18,004 nt of DNA from an uncultured Streptococcus sp. (GCF_905372115.1 NZ_CAJPNR010000044.1:1-18004), one strand, 5' to 3'. Shown: positions 8,824 through 16,089, counted from the first letter of the stretch. Numbers and translations are program-made. The notes: generated from the letters alone by a model not told the origin.

Positions 8824-8856
8824 GAAACTAGTGTATAGATACACTAGTTTCTTTTT
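8824..8856 (+). terminator. Terminator of tig
   Basis: A 13-bp perfect inverted repeat, GAAACTAGTGTAT (8824-8836) and ATACACTAGTTTC (8839-8851), is followed by TTTTT. This is a strong rho-independent terminator 27 nt after the tig stop codon. Confidence 0.92.
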
Positions 8857-8889
8857 GTACTTGTTCCGTGATTTTTCCTGGATTTTCTT

Positions 8890-8974
8890 TTGACGAAAAT
8901 AGAAATTTATCGTACAATAGAAAGTAGCGAAAAATTGCAAGAGGGCGACAAGCCTTTACTTAATCTTAAAGGAG
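8890..8974 (+). promoter_or_regulatory. Promoter and ribosome binding site of rpoE
   Basis: TTGACG (8890-8895) and TACAAT (8913-8918) are spaced by 17 bp. AAAGGAG (8968-8974) lies 7 nt before a TTG codon at 8982. This strong ribosome binding site decides the start, because no ATG or GTG is suitably placed. Confidence 0.8.
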
Positions 8975-8981
8975 ATCAACT

Positions 8982-9572
8982 TTGGAATTAGAAGTATTTG
9001 CTGGACAGGAAAAAAGTGAGCTTTCTATGATTGAAGTGGCGCGTGCCATTTTGGAAGCCCGCGGCCGCGACCATGAGATGTATTTTAATGATCTGGTCAA
9101 TGAAATTCAAAACTATCTGGAAAAATCAAACAGCGAGATTCGTGATGCCCTGCCTTTATTCTACACAGAACTCAATGTAGACGGCAGCTTTATTCCGCTG
9201 GGAGATAATAAATGGGGCCTGCGTTCATGGTATGCTATCGACGAAGTGGATGAAGAAATCATCGCCTTGGAAGAGACTGATGAGGATGATGCGCCTAAGA
9301 AACGCAAGAAAAAACGCGTCAATGCCTTTATGGATGGCGACGAGGATGCCATTGACTACAGCGATGACGATCCAGAAGATGAGGACGGCTACGAAGCAGA
9401 TCCAGCTCTCTCATACGATGAGGAAAATCCAGACGATGAGAAGAATGAAGTGGAAGCTTACGATGCTGAAATCAACGAAATCGCTCCAGATGATCTAGGT
9501 GAAGAAGTCGAACTCAACGAAGAAGATGACGACTACTCTGACGAAGACACGGAGACCGAAGAGGAAGAATAG
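8982..9572 (+). CDS. rpoE: DNA-directed RNA polymerase delta subunit
   Basis: The 196-residue product begins at TTG, supported by the AAAGGAG 7 nt upstream and by the family N-terminus (MELEVFAGQEKSELSMIEVA). Residues 1 to about 90 form the globular HARE-HTH domain, including AILEARGRDHEMYFNDLV and GDNKWGLRSWY. A lysine/arginine tract (PKKRKKKR, about residues 105-112) precedes a long disordered Asp/Glu tail that runs to the end (TETEEEE). Delta belongs to Firmicute RNA polymerase; it promotes recycling of the core enzyme and sharpens promoter selectivity. It is flanked by its own promoter and terminator. It is not the enterobacterial sigma factor that shares the name. Confidence 0.95.
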   Translation: MELEVFAGQEKSELSMIEVARAILEARGRDHEMYFNDLVNEIQNYLEKSNSEIRDALPLFYTELNVDGSFIPLGDNKWGLRSWYAIDEVDEEIIALEETDEDDAPKKRKKKRVNAFMDGDEDAIDYSDDDPEDEDGYEADPALSYDEENPDDEKNEVEAYDAEINEIAPDDLGEEVELNEEDDDYSDEDTETEEEE

Positions 9573-9579
9573 AACAACC

Positions 9580-9617
9580 AAAAGAAGCAAGGGACGAAAT
9601 CCTTTGTTTCTTTTAAT
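9580..9617 (+). terminator. Terminator of rpoE
   Basis: AAAAGAAGCAAGGGA (9580-9594) pairs with TCCTTTGTTTCTTTT (9600-9614) over 15 bp with two G-U wobbles and a CGAAA loop. The A-rich left and T-rich right flanks could allow some bidirectional function, but no minus-strand gene lies nearby. Confidence 0.85.
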
Positions 9618-9622
9618 ATTCC

Positions 9623-9683
9623 TTGAAATATAAGTTCGGAAGGTGTAGAATACTAATAAAATTTAATAAAGAAAAGATGGAGG
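9623..9683 (+). promoter_or_regulatory. Promoter and ribosome binding site of the B3/B4-domain gene
   Basis: TTGAAA (9623-9628) and TAGAAT (9646-9651) are spaced by 17 bp. GGAGG (9679-9683) lies 9 nt before the ATG at 9693. The promoter begins just beyond the rpoE terminator. Confidence 0.65.
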
Positions 9684-9692
9684 AAGGCTGCT

Positions 9693-10379
9693 ATGAAATT
9701 TGTCATTGATAAGAGTCTGGGTGATTTAGGTATTAAGAGTGTTGTTATCGGGATTGCCAAGAATGTCAATCCTCATGCAGAACTGTCTTCCTCATTTCTA
9801 AAAAAGAAAAAGGAAATGGAAGACTGGGCTCTGGCCTGCGACTTGGATGAGGTGCTTGAGTCGCCGGTGGTTCAAGGTTATGTAGAAATACTCCAGCGCG
9901 TAGGTCGCAGTGTCAAGAAAAATCCTCCGACGGTTCCCGCTCTGATTCGCAATATCCAGCACCGAGGCTCGCTCCCTCATATTAATAGCATTATTGATAT
10001 TTATAATGTCGAAGCCCTGCATTCTCTACTGGCTATTGGTGGGCATGATTTTGATAAGATTGAAGGTCAGATAGAATTCACCGTAAGCCAAAAGGAAGAT
10101 GTTTTTCTGCCTATTTTGTCCAAGGAGAAGCATGTTGCCGAGACAGACTATGTTTATCGGGATGCCAAAGGCATTTTGGCTTGGCTGGATGTTCGTGACA
10201 GCGAGTATTATAAGTTTGATGAAGAGACCAAGGATGCTATTTTCATCATTCAGGGGAATGCCAATACCTCTGTCGAAATGCGTCTGGAAGCCTTGGAACG
10301 AATCCGACACGATTTAGCAGAGTGCATGCCTGATGTAGAATTCGAAACACATGTCATTAGTATTGGTGAAAATGGATGA
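9693..10379 (+). CDS. B3/B4 domain protein (phenylalanyl-tRNA synthetase beta-like domain)
   Basis: This 228-residue protein resembles the stand-alone B3/B4 (tRNA-binding/editing-type) domain of the PheT beta subunit, without the catalytic parts. Typical stretches are NPPTVPALIRNIQHRGSLP and the following HINSIIDIYNVEALHSLLAIGGHD, then a C-terminal DAIFIIQGNANTSVEMRLEAL. In PheS/PheT this domain takes part in editing misacylated tRNA-Phe; the role of free-standing homologues is not settled, and editing or tRNA binding would be inference. It has its own promoter, and no intrinsic terminator is obvious before the pyrG promoter. Confidence 0.8.
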   Translation: MKFVIDKSLGDLGIKSVVIGIAKNVNPHAELSSSFLKKKKEMEDWALACDLDEVLESPVVQGYVEILQRVGRSVKKNPPTVPALIRNIQHRGSLPHINSIIDIYNVEALHSLLAIGGHDFDKIEGQIEFTVSQKEDVFLPILSKEKHVAETDYVYRDAKGILAWLDVRDSEYYKFDEETKDAIFIIQGNANTSVEMRLEALERIRHDLAECMPDVEFETHVISIGENG

Positions 10380-10396
10380 AAACCGAATGAAATCAT

Positions 10397-10436
10397 TTGA
10401 CAATTTTTTAGGTTTGCGATATTATACTGTTCGGGC
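10397..10436 (+). promoter_or_regulatory. pyrG promoter with GGGC initiation site
   Basis: TTGACA (10397-10402) and TATTAT (10420-10425) are spaced by 17 bp. Seven bases after the -10 the sequence reads GGGC (10433-10436), so transcription should start at the first G. A GGG start followed by C is the arrangement in B. subtilis and L. lactis pyrG, where low CTP stalls polymerase before the C and lets it add extra G residues at the 5' end. Confidence 0.8.
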
Positions 10437-10488
10437 ACCTCTTTTAGAGGTCAGAGCTTCCTGTTTTCAGGGAGCTATTTTTCTTTTT
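10433..10488 (+). promoter_or_regulatory. CTP-sensing attenuator in the pyrG leader
   Basis: The leader contains a first hairpin ACCTCT/AGAGGT (10437-10442 with 10446-10451). Next comes a terminator hairpin AGCTTCCTG/CAGGGAGCT (10455-10463 with 10468-10476, one U-G wobble, TTTT loop), followed by ATTTTTCTTTTT. The 5' arms of both hairpins are C- and U-rich, so an added poly-G 5' end could pair with them and block the terminator. By analogy with the known pyrG mechanism, high CTP gives termination and low CTP gives read-through. No protein factor is required in that model. Confidence 0.78.
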
Positions 10489-10577
10489 CAGACAAATTAT
10501 GGAAAATCCTCCTCTAGATAAGATTCCAGTAACTGTGATGCTTGCTGGAACGAATTGTTTTATGAAAAGGAGCACGT

Positions 10578-12191
10578 ATGTCAACTAAATATATTTTTGT
10601 CACCGGCGGTGTAGTTTCTTCTATCGGGAAAGGGATTGTGGCAGCTAGCTTGGGACGGCTTTTGAAGAATCGCGGTCTCAAGGTTACGATTCAGAAATTT
10701 GATCCTTATATCAACATTGATCCCGGGACCATGAGCCCTTACCAGCATGGGGAGGTGTTTGTGACAGATGATGGAGCTGAGACAGATTTGGATCTGGGAC
10801 ATTATGAGCGTTTTATTGACATCAATCTCAATAAATACTCCAATGTCACCACTGGTAAAATCTATAGCGAAGTCCTGCGCAAGGAGCGTAAAGGCGAGTA
10901 TCTGGGGGCGACGGTCCAAGTCATTCCGCATATTACGGATGCTCTCAAGGACAAGATCAAGCGGGCAGCACGGACGACGGACTCGGATGTGATTATCACA
11001 GAGGTCGGTGGTACAGTGGGGGATATCGAGTCTCTTCCTTTCTTAGAAGCTTTGCGCCAGATGAAGGCTGACGTCGGTGCAGACAATGTCATGTATATCC
11101 ATACGACTCTCCTGCCCTATCTCAAGGCGGCTGGCGAAATGAAGACCAAGCCGACTCAGCATTCTGTCAAAGAACTGCGAGGTCTGGGGATTCAGCCTAA
11201 TATGCTGGTCATCCGCACAGAAGAACCAGCTGGGCAAAATATCAAAAATAAGCTGGCTCAATTCTGCGATGTGGCGCCGGAGGCAGTCATTGAGTCGTTG
11301 GATGTGGAGCATCTTTACCAAATTCCTCTCAATTTGCAGGCCCAAAAGATGGACCAAATCGTCTGTGACCATCTGAAGCTGGATGTGCCGGCAGCGGATA
11401 TGACAGAGTGGGCAGCTATGGTTGAGAAAGTGATGAGTCTGGAAAAGCAGGTTCAGATTGCTCTGGTCGGCAAGTATGTCGAGTTGCCAGATGCCTATAT
11501 TTCAGTTGTCGAAGCGCTCAAGCATGCCGGCTATGCCAATGATGCGGAGGTTAAAATTAACTGGATTGATGCGAATCAGGTAACGGCCGAAAACGCATCT
11601 GAGCTTCTTGGAAATGCGGATGGGATTATCGTTCCGGGCGGCTTTGGTCAGAGAGGAACTGAGGGTAAGATTCAGGCAATCCGCTATGCGCGTGAGCAGG
11701 ATGTGCCTATGCTGGGCATTTGCTTGGGTATGCAGTTAACCTGTGTCGAATTCGCCCGTCACGTCCTAGGATTGGCAGATGCCAACTCAGCGGAGCTCAA
11801 TCCAGACACACCATATCCGATTATTGACCTCATGCGTGATCAGATTGATGTCGAAGACTTGGGTGGAACGCTGAGGTTAGGGCTCTATCCTTCTAAGCTT
11901 AAGCCTGGATCTAAGGCAGCATCAGCTTACGACTATCAAGAAGTCGTTCAGCGCCGTCACCGTCATCGTTATGAGTTTAACAATGCTTTCCGCGAGCAGT
12001 TTGAGGCAGCTGGATTTGTATTTTCTGGAGTTTCACCGGACAATCGCTTGGTCGAAATAGTAGAAATCCCAGAAAATAAATTCTTCGTTGCCTGTCAGTA
12101 TCACCCAGAGCTTTCCAGCCGACCGAACCGGGCTGAAGGTCTTTATACGGCCTTTGTCACAGCAGCGGTAGAAAAGAGCTCGGAGAGATAG
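10578..12191 (+). CDS. pyrG: CTP synthase (glutamine-hydrolysing)
   Basis: The 537-residue product has the standard CTP synthase length. The N-terminal synthetase domain starts FVTGGVVSSIGKG with the ATP/UTP loops, then QKFDPYINIDPGTMSP and GEVFVTDDGAETDLDLGHYERF. The C-terminal class I glutamine amidotransferase domain has the nucleophile Cys382 in GICLGMQ and the His/Glu pair in CQYHPELSSRP. It converts UTP to CTP using ATP and glutamine ammonia and forms cytoplasmic tetramers or filaments. AGGAG at 10568-10572 precedes the ATG by 5 nt. Expression is likely set by the CTP-sensing leader upstream. Confidence 0.98.
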   Translation: MSTKYIFVTGGVVSSIGKGIVAASLGRLLKNRGLKVTIQKFDPYINIDPGTMSPYQHGEVFVTDDGAETDLDLGHYERFIDINLNKYSNVTTGKIYSEVLRKERKGEYLGATVQVIPHITDALKDKIKRAARTTDSDVIITEVGGTVGDIESLPFLEALRQMKADVGADNVMYIHTTLLPYLKAAGEMKTKPTQHSVKELRGLGIQPNMLVIRTEEPAGQNIKNKLAQFCDVAPEAVIESLDVEHLYQIPLNLQAQKMDQIVCDHLKLDVPAADMTEWAAMVEKVMSLEKQVQIALVGKYVELPDAYISVVEALKHAGYANDAEVKINWIDANQVTAENASELLGNADGIIVPGGFGQRGTEGKIQAIRYAREQDVPMLGICLGMQLTCVEFARHVLGLADANSAELNPDTPYPIIDLMRDQIDVEDLGGTLRLGLYPSKLKPGSKAASAYDYQEVVQRRHRHRYEFNNAFREQFEAAGFVFSGVSPDNRLVEIVEIPENKFFVACQYHPELSSRPNRAEGLYTAFVTAAVEKSSER

Positions 12192-12229
12192 ACTTGCTTT
12201 GTCTGACCTAAGCGACTTTTCTAGAGAAA

Positions 12230-12255
12230 TGTTATAATGAAAAATAAAAGGAGGG
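12230..12255 (+). promoter_or_regulatory. Extended -10 promoter and ribosome binding site of the 12262 gene
   Basis: TGTTATAAT, with hexamer TATAAT at 12233-12238, is an extended -10. No good -35 is seen at 16-18 bp upstream. AAGGAGGG (12248-12255) is a strong ribosome binding site 6 nt before the ATG. The predicted mRNA leader is therefore only about 15-20 nt. Confidence 0.6.
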
Positions 12256-12261
12256 AAGAAG

Positions 12262-12672
12262 ATGTTTCTAAATATTTTAGCTAGTATTCGTACTAATAAT
12301 TTTCAAGATGAGCATTGTATAGAAAAAATCCAAGCTCTCTGGCAGGAACAAGAGGGAGCTGTGAAAGAAGCTTTTGCCCAAGGGGAGCCGGTTTATGCCG
12401 TCTATCATGACTATGCCAGTGATTACAAAGGAGACTACAGTCTCTCTATCTGCCGTTTGACAGATGGGGAAGTCTATGATTTTGACACATCCGAGCAGAC
12501 CTATCAAGTGTTTGAAGCAGATAAGGAGGATCCTCAAGCGGTTCTTCATGCTTGGCAGAGGATTTGGCAGGCAGAAGAAACAGATGAGCTTCATCGGAGC
12601 TACACTTTTGACTTCGAAAAATACGATCCCGACCAAACGGTTGCTGTCTTTGTTGCGACTCAGCAGCACTGA
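12262..12672 (+). CDS. Small protein resembling a GyrI-like effector-binding domain
   Basis: The 136-residue cytoplasmic protein has no signal peptide or membrane segment. The pattern YAVYHDYASDYKGDYSLSI in the first half and YTFDFEKYDPDQTVAVFVA at the C-terminus recall the two half-repeats of the GyrI-like/AraC effector-binding fold (often YxxExY... then DxExYDP). There is no DNA-binding domain, so if the assignment holds it would be a free-standing ligand-binding protein. It is a single-gene unit with its own promoter between pyrG and tRNA-Leu. The family call is tentative; the gene itself is well supported by promoter, ribosome binding site and a clean frame. Confidence 0.7.
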   Translation: MFLNILASIRTNNFQDEHCIEKIQALWQEQEGAVKEAFAQGEPVYAVYHDYASDYKGDYSLSICRLTDGEVYDFDTSEQTYQVFEADKEDPQAVLHAWQRIWQAEETDELHRSYTFDFEKYDPDQTVAVFVATQQH

Positions 12673-12771
12673 GTTTTCTGTGTTCCTGTCTTAGCTTCAT
12701 TTTCGTTTAAATTTCCCAGTCTTGCTGATTGAGTAGAAAGTTGATTTTTTGAAATAAACTAAAAAATTTTC

Positions 12772-12800
12772 TTGACAAGCCTTAGCTGTCCTGTTATACT
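12772..12800 (+). promoter_or_regulatory. Promoter of tRNA-Leu
   Basis: TTGACA (12772-12777) and TATACT (12795-12800) are spaced by 17 bp, with TG one base before the -10 hexamer. It is a near-consensus stable-RNA promoter 16 bp before the mature tRNA 5' end. Confidence 0.82.
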
Positions 12801-12816
12801 AGTAAGGTACTCAATC

Positions 12817-12902
12817 GCGGGGATGGCGGAATTGGCAGACGCGCAGGACTAAGGATCCTGTGACCGCTTTAGGTCGTGAGGGTTCAAGTCCCTCTCTCCG
12901 CA
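12817..12902 (+). tRNA. tRNA-Leu (anticodon AAG)
   Basis: An 86-nt class II tRNA is seen. The acceptor stem GCGGGGA (12817-12823) pairs with TCTCCGC (12895-12901), with one G-U pair. The anticodon stem CAGGA/TCCTG encloses the loop CTAAGGA, so the anticodon is AAG (12851-12853). A long variable arm (GACC/GGTC) and the T arm GAGGG-TTCAAGT-CCCTC follow. The discriminator is A at 12902, standard for leucine tRNAs. The genome continues TCA, so the 3' CCA is not encoded and must be added post-transcriptionally. A34 would normally become inosine or read CUU/CUC directly. Confidence 0.95.
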
Positions 12903-12908
12903 TCAAGT

Positions 12909-12937
12909 AAGCTGGCTTCGGCCAGCTTTTTCTTTTT
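12909..12937 (+). terminator. Terminator of tRNA-Leu
   Basis: AAGCTGGC (12909-12916), a TTCG tetraloop and GCCAGCTT (12921-12928) form an 8-bp perfect stem followed by TTCTTTTT. It is a canonical intrinsic terminator 7 nt after the tRNA. Confidence 0.93.
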
Positions 12938-13020
12938 GCAATAGAGACGCTTAAAAAGGCTAAGTGTCTACCTGCAATTCTTTAAAATTTCAGGAAAAAC
13001 TAGCAATTTTAGTGAAAAAG

Positions 13021-13069
13021 TGATAAAATAAACAATGTAAGTGGTTTAACCACAAAAAATAAGAGGAGG
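13021..13069 (+). promoter_or_regulatory. fba promoter, 5' hairpin and ribosome binding site
   Basis: TGATAAAAT with hexamer at 13024-13029 is an extended -10; the -35 (TAGCAA near 13001) is weak. The early leader carries a small perfect hairpin, GTGGT-TTA-ACCAC (13041-13053), close to the predicted 5' end, where such stems often protect mRNA from decay. AGGAGG (13064-13069) lies 10 nt before the ATG. Confidence 0.65.
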
Positions 13070-13079
13070 CCTGATAAGA

Positions 13080-13961
13080 ATGGCAATCGTTTCAGCAGAA
13101 AAATTTGTCCAAGCAGCTCGTGACAATGGTTACGCAGTTGGTGGATTCAACACAAACAACCTTGAGTGGACTCAAGCTATCCTGCGTGCGGCAGAAGCTA
13201 AGAAAGCACCAGTGCTTATCCAAACTTCAATGGGTGCTGCTAAATACATGGGTGGCTACAAAGTTGCTCGCAACTTGATCGCTAACCTTGTAGAATCAAT
13301 GGGCATCACTGTACCAGTTGCGATTCACTTGGACCATGGTCACTACGAAGATGCACTTGAGTGTATCGAAGTTGGTTACACTTCTATCATGTTTGATGGT
13401 TCACACCTTCCAGTAGAAGAAAACCTTAAATTGGCTAAGGAAGTCGTTGAAAAAGCACACGCTAAAGATATCTCAGTAGAAGCTGAAGTTGGTACTATCG
13501 GTGGTGAAGAAGACGGTATCATCGGTAAAGGTGAATTGGCTCCAATCGAAGACGCTAAAGCAATGGTTGAAACTGGAATCGACTTCTTGGCAGCTGGTAT
13601 CGGTAACATCCACGGTCCATACCCAGCAAACTGGGAAGGTCTTGACCTTGACCACTTGAAGAAATTGACAGAAGCTCTTCCAGGCTTCCCAATCGTATTG
13701 CACGGTGGTTCAGGTATTCCTGATGACCAAATCCAAGCAGCTATCAAACTTGGTGTTGCGAAAGTTAACGTTAACACTGAATGCCAAATCGCATTCGCTA
13801 ACGCAACTCGTGCATTTGCTCGCGACTACGAAGCAAACGAAGCAGAATACGACAAGAAGAAACTCTTCGATCCACGTAAATTCTTGGCTGACGGTGTAAA
13901 AGCTATCCAAGCATCAGTTGAAGAACGTATCGACGTATTCGGTTCAGAAGGTAAAGCTTAA
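13080..13961 (+). CDS. fba: Class II fructose-1,6-bisphosphate aldolase
   Basis: The 293-residue protein is a zinc-dependent class II aldolase of glycolysis, which interconverts fructose-1,6-bisphosphate with glyceraldehyde-3-phosphate and dihydroxyacetone phosphate. IHLDHGHYEDALE (residues 82-94) holds the catalytic Asp85 and zinc ligand His86. SIMFDGSHLP, the VEAEVGTIGG loop, and VLHGGSGIP and VNVNTE (zinc ligand and phosphate binding) complete the active site. Codon use is strongly biased, as for the most abundant proteins. The gene is called fda in S. thermophilus, where its 3' end is the integration site of the ICESt1/ICESt3 family. Here its last 19 coding bases lie in a 36-bp sequence repeated at 16839-16874. 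Confidence 0.97.
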   Translation: MAIVSAEKFVQAARDNGYAVGGFNTNNLEWTQAILRAAEAKKAPVLIQTSMGAAKYMGGYKVARNLIANLVESMGITVPVAIHLDHGHYEDALECIEVGYTSIMFDGSHLPVEENLKLAKEVVEKAHAKDISVEAEVGTIGGEEDGIIGKGELAPIEDAKAMVETGIDFLAAGIGNIHGPYPANWEGLDLDHLKKLTEALPGFPIVLHGGSGIPDDQIQAAIKLGVAKVNVNTECQIAFANATRAFARDYEANEAEYDKKKLFDPRKFLADGVKAIQASVEERIDVFGSEGKA

Positions 13962-13978
13962 TCTAGCTGAACAATACA
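13943..13978 (+). repeat. Direct repeat, fba-proximal copy (putative att site)
   Basis: The sequence from TTCAGAAGGTAAAGC through the fba stop codon to GAACAATACA matches 16839-16874 at 35 of 36 positions; the one difference is T here and A there. Similarity continues weakly into the AACCTGCCC start of the terminator. It includes the last codons of fba, so the recombination event left the gene intact. Confidence 0.85.
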
Positions 13979-13983
13979 GATGA

Positions 13984-14008
13984 AACCTGCCCCTGGGGGT
14001 GGGTTTTT
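13984..14008 (+). terminator. Terminator next to fba
   Basis: AACCTGCCCC (13984-13993) pairs with GGGGTGGGTT (13996-14005), with T-G and G-T wobbles in the middle, followed by TTT. The stem is weaker than its counterpart at 16880-16905, which shares the AACCTGCCC start. Confidence 0.8.
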
Positions 14009-14040
14009 GTGTTTTCTTTTATAGAGAATATACTTAAGAC

Positions 14041-14705
14041 TACTATATCCAAAGTTGCTAAATTAATGTAATTATTCTAAGACTACCCTTGGCGAACGAA
14101 TATAATAACTTTACGCCTGTTTTCAAAGGAAATCACTGTCTTTCCCAAAGTAAATTGGAACATCTAATTTTTTAGGAATGCTGAGTAGCTAAATGAATGA
14201 TAGAACTTTCAAAAAAATTAATAGTTTAAAGCACTTAGCACCTGTTTATATTGATGAAACGGGATTCGATACTTATTTTTATCGAGAATACGATCGCTTA
14301 TTAAAAGATCAGTTAATAGGAGGTGAAGTGTATGGAAGAAGGTATCAGAGGATTTCTTTGGTTGTAGGTCTAACAAATAGTGAGTTAATCGCTCCAATGA
14401 CTTACGAAGAGACGATGACGAGCGACTTTTTTGAAGCTTGGTTTCAGAAGTTTCTCCTACCAATATTAAATACACCATTAGTTATTATTATGGACAATGC
14501 AAGATTCCATAGAATGGGTAAGCTAGAGCTCTTATGTGAAGAGTTTGGGCATAAAATTTTACCTCTTCCTCCCTACTCACCTGAGTACAATCCTATTGAG
14601 AAAACATGGGCTTATATCGCAAAGCACCTCAAAAAGGTATTACCAAGTTGTAATACCTTTTTTAGAGGCTCTTTTGTCTTGTTCTTGTTTCAATTGACTA
14701 TAGTA
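14041..14705 (+). mobile_element. Relic of an IS630-family insertion sequence
   Basis: The transposase fragment at 14193-14697 lies between a possible inverted repeat pair: TACTATATCCAA (14041-14052) and the complement of TTGACTATAGTA (14694-14705), with 10 of 12 matches. The whole is about 665 bp, shorter than the roughly 0.9 kb expected for an IS630-Spn1-type element, because the first transposase reading frame is missing. The ends are inferred from this repeat and could be off; the transposase call does not depend on them. Confidence 0.5.
14193..14697 (+). pseudogene. IS630-family (IS630-Spn1-like) transposase, truncated and frameshifted
   Basis: The DDE catalytic part is visible: Asp21 in YIDETGFD, Asp101 in IIMDNARFH, and Glu136 in PYSPEYNPIEKTW, with the D-34-E spacing of IS630. 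An in-frame stop lies directly before the ATG at 14193, and the N-terminal helix-turn-helix frame (OrfA) is absent. After LPSCNTF the frame shifts at a run of six Ts (14658-14663). The open frame then runs on as an unrelated hydrophobic tail to 14717, while the other frame reads EALLSCSCFN and stops at 14695-14697, the expected transposase end. The gene is therefore broken at both ends. Confidence 0.85.
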
Positions 14706-15017
14706 TTCACCATCTAAAGAATTACTTGATTGGTTAGAACAAGCAATTAATAAAATTGGAGATAGATGCACTAAAAATAATGTGGCAAATTCTTACATTT
14801 GCTTACTTCATTTCTATTATATCAAAGCAATTTTACAAGTTTAAGACAGGTAGTGCTGACAATCATTTTACTTTTTCAGGGAATATCCCTTTCTATGAAA
14901 TAAAAGCCTAATCTGTTCTTGGAAAATTCACAGACCTATTGCTTTACTATGCTATCTTTAATTACACGAGACTCATTATACCTATTTATTCTTTCTCCAT
15001 TAATTAATTCTAATTTT
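14706..15017 (+). other. Gene-poor stretch with a C-terminal fragment of an unrecognised gene
   Basis: No intact gene is seen. Directly beyond the IS end, one plus-strand frame reads YSPSKELLDWLEQAINK and on to HFYYIKAILQV before a TAA near 14844, about 46 codons without a start or ribosome binding site. This looks like the 3' end of a gene interrupted or truncated at the IS. A second overlapping 43-codon frame starting near ATGTGGCAAATT is probably chance. A small palindrome AGGGA-ATA-TCCCT lies at 14878-14890. The rest up to the oxidoreductase stop is AT-rich without recognisable features. Confidence 0.35.
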
Positions 15018-16049
15018 TTACTCTTTTGAATTGCTGATAACAATTTTTCCTATGGTTCGACCGGTTTCTAGAAGCCTGTGAGCCTCTTTAATGTTTATTG
15101 AATTCATTGGAGATAATCTTTTTGTAACCGTCGTTTTTAGCTCTCCATTATCAATCATATCTGCAATTTGATTAAGAATATAATGTTGACTAATCAAATC
15201 TTCTGTTTGCCACATTGATTTTGCAAACATAAATTCCCATGAAAAACTAACTGCTTTAGACTGTAGTGCAGACAAATTGACTTTTTCTTTAGTTTCGTCA
15301 ATAGAACAGATTTTTCCTTGAGGTTTAATAGCTTTTACCATAAAATCCCAATGCTTTTCAGTATTATTTAAACAGAAAATGTAATCAACTGTTGAGAATC
15401 CAATTTCATTAAGCTCTTTATCCATATCTTCAAAATGATTAATTACAAATTCAGCTCCATGCTCCAAAACCCACTTTTTACTTTCATCTCTGGAAGCAGT
15501 TCCAATAACAGTTAACCCTACATTATGAGCTAACTGACAAGCTATTGATCCTACTCCACCACTTGCTCCGATGATTAATATACTCTTAGCATAATTTTTG
15601 CTTTTATCAAATGGGATTTTTAATTTTTCAAATAAACCCTCATATGCTGTTAAGGAAGTTAAGGGTAAGGCCGCAGAATTTTCAAAAGATAAAGTATTTG
15701 GTTTTTTCCCAACAATACGCTCATCTACAAGTTGATATTCAGCATAGGACCCCGATTTTGTTAAATCTCCCGCATAGAATACCTCATCGCCAACAGAAAA
15801 CAACTCGCAATCTTCCCCTACCTCTGAGACAATTCCGGAAGCATCCCATCCTAAGATTCTCGGGGATTCTTCGACTTTACTTTTTGGAGATCTAACTTTA
15901 TAATCTACTGGATTTACTGAAATCGCTTTAACCTCAACAAGTAAGTTCTTTCCTTTAGCAAAAGGTTTATCTAACTCAACGTCTTCAAAACTTCTCTTAT
16001 CATCAATAGGTAAATATCTGTATAATCCGACCCCTTTCATAGTTGCCAT
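15018..16049 (-). CDS. Zinc-independent alcohol dehydrogenase/quinone oxidoreductase family protein (MDR superfamily)
   Basis: The 343-residue protein belongs to the medium-chain dehydrogenase/reductase superfamily. An N-terminal GroES-like domain contains KAISVNPVDYKVR (about 41-53), LGWDASGIVSEVG and VGDEVFYAGD. The Rossmann domain has the NADPH-binding IIGASGGVGSIACQLA (GASGGVG at 161-167). The catalytic zinc Cys/His/Cys set is missing, as in quinone oxidoreductase (QOR) and the adh_fam_1 (TIGR02817) group often annotated as zinc-binding alcohol dehydrogenase. It probably reduces quinones or enones with NAD(P)H. It is divergent from an HxlR regulator, the usual layout for an electrophile-inducible reductase. 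On the minus strand AAGGAAAGGAAA precedes the ATG at 16049. Codons are AT-rich compared with fba or pyrG, consistent with acquisition. Confidence 0.85.
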   Translation of the reverse strand: MATMKGVGLYRYLPIDDKRSFEDVELDKPFAKGKNLLVEVKAISVNPVDYKVRSPKSKVEESPRILGWDASGIVSEVGEDCELFSVGDEVFYAGDLTKSGSYAEYQLVDERIVGKKPNTLSFENSAALPLTSLTAYEGLFEKLKIPFDKSKNYAKSILIIGASGGVGSIACQLAHNVGLTVIGTASRDESKKWVLEHGAEFVINHFEDMDKELNEIGFSTVDYIFCLNNTEKHWDFMVKAIKPQGKICSIDETKEKVNLSALQSKAVSFSWEFMFAKSMWQTEDLISQHYILNQIADMIDNGELKTTVTKRLSPMNSINIKEAHRLLETGRTIGKIVISNSKE

Positions 16050-16089
16050 AGTTCAATTTCCTTTCCTTATTTTATTTGGTATAATGTTA

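Noticed and set aside
9232..9498. Plus-strand frame rich in Met, Arg and Thr inside rpoE
   Set aside because: It is the +1 shadow of the Asp/Glu-rich delta tail (GAT/GAA repeats) and has no ribosome binding site.
10437..10488. T-box or PyrR-binding leader for pyrG
   Set aside because: No T-box bulge (TGGGACCGCG-type) or PyrR anti-antiterminator consensus is seen. The short GGGC-start leader fits the CTP reiterative model.
14193..14717. Intact 174-residue IS630 transposase
   Set aside because: The helix-turn-helix half is missing, a stop directly precedes the ATG, and the C-terminus switches frame. It is a pseudogene.
14784..14912. Small 43-codon ORF starting near ATGTGGCAAATT
   Set aside because: There is no ribosome binding site, and the composition is that of AT-rich DNA. 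The overlapping KELLDWLEQ frame looks more protein-like.
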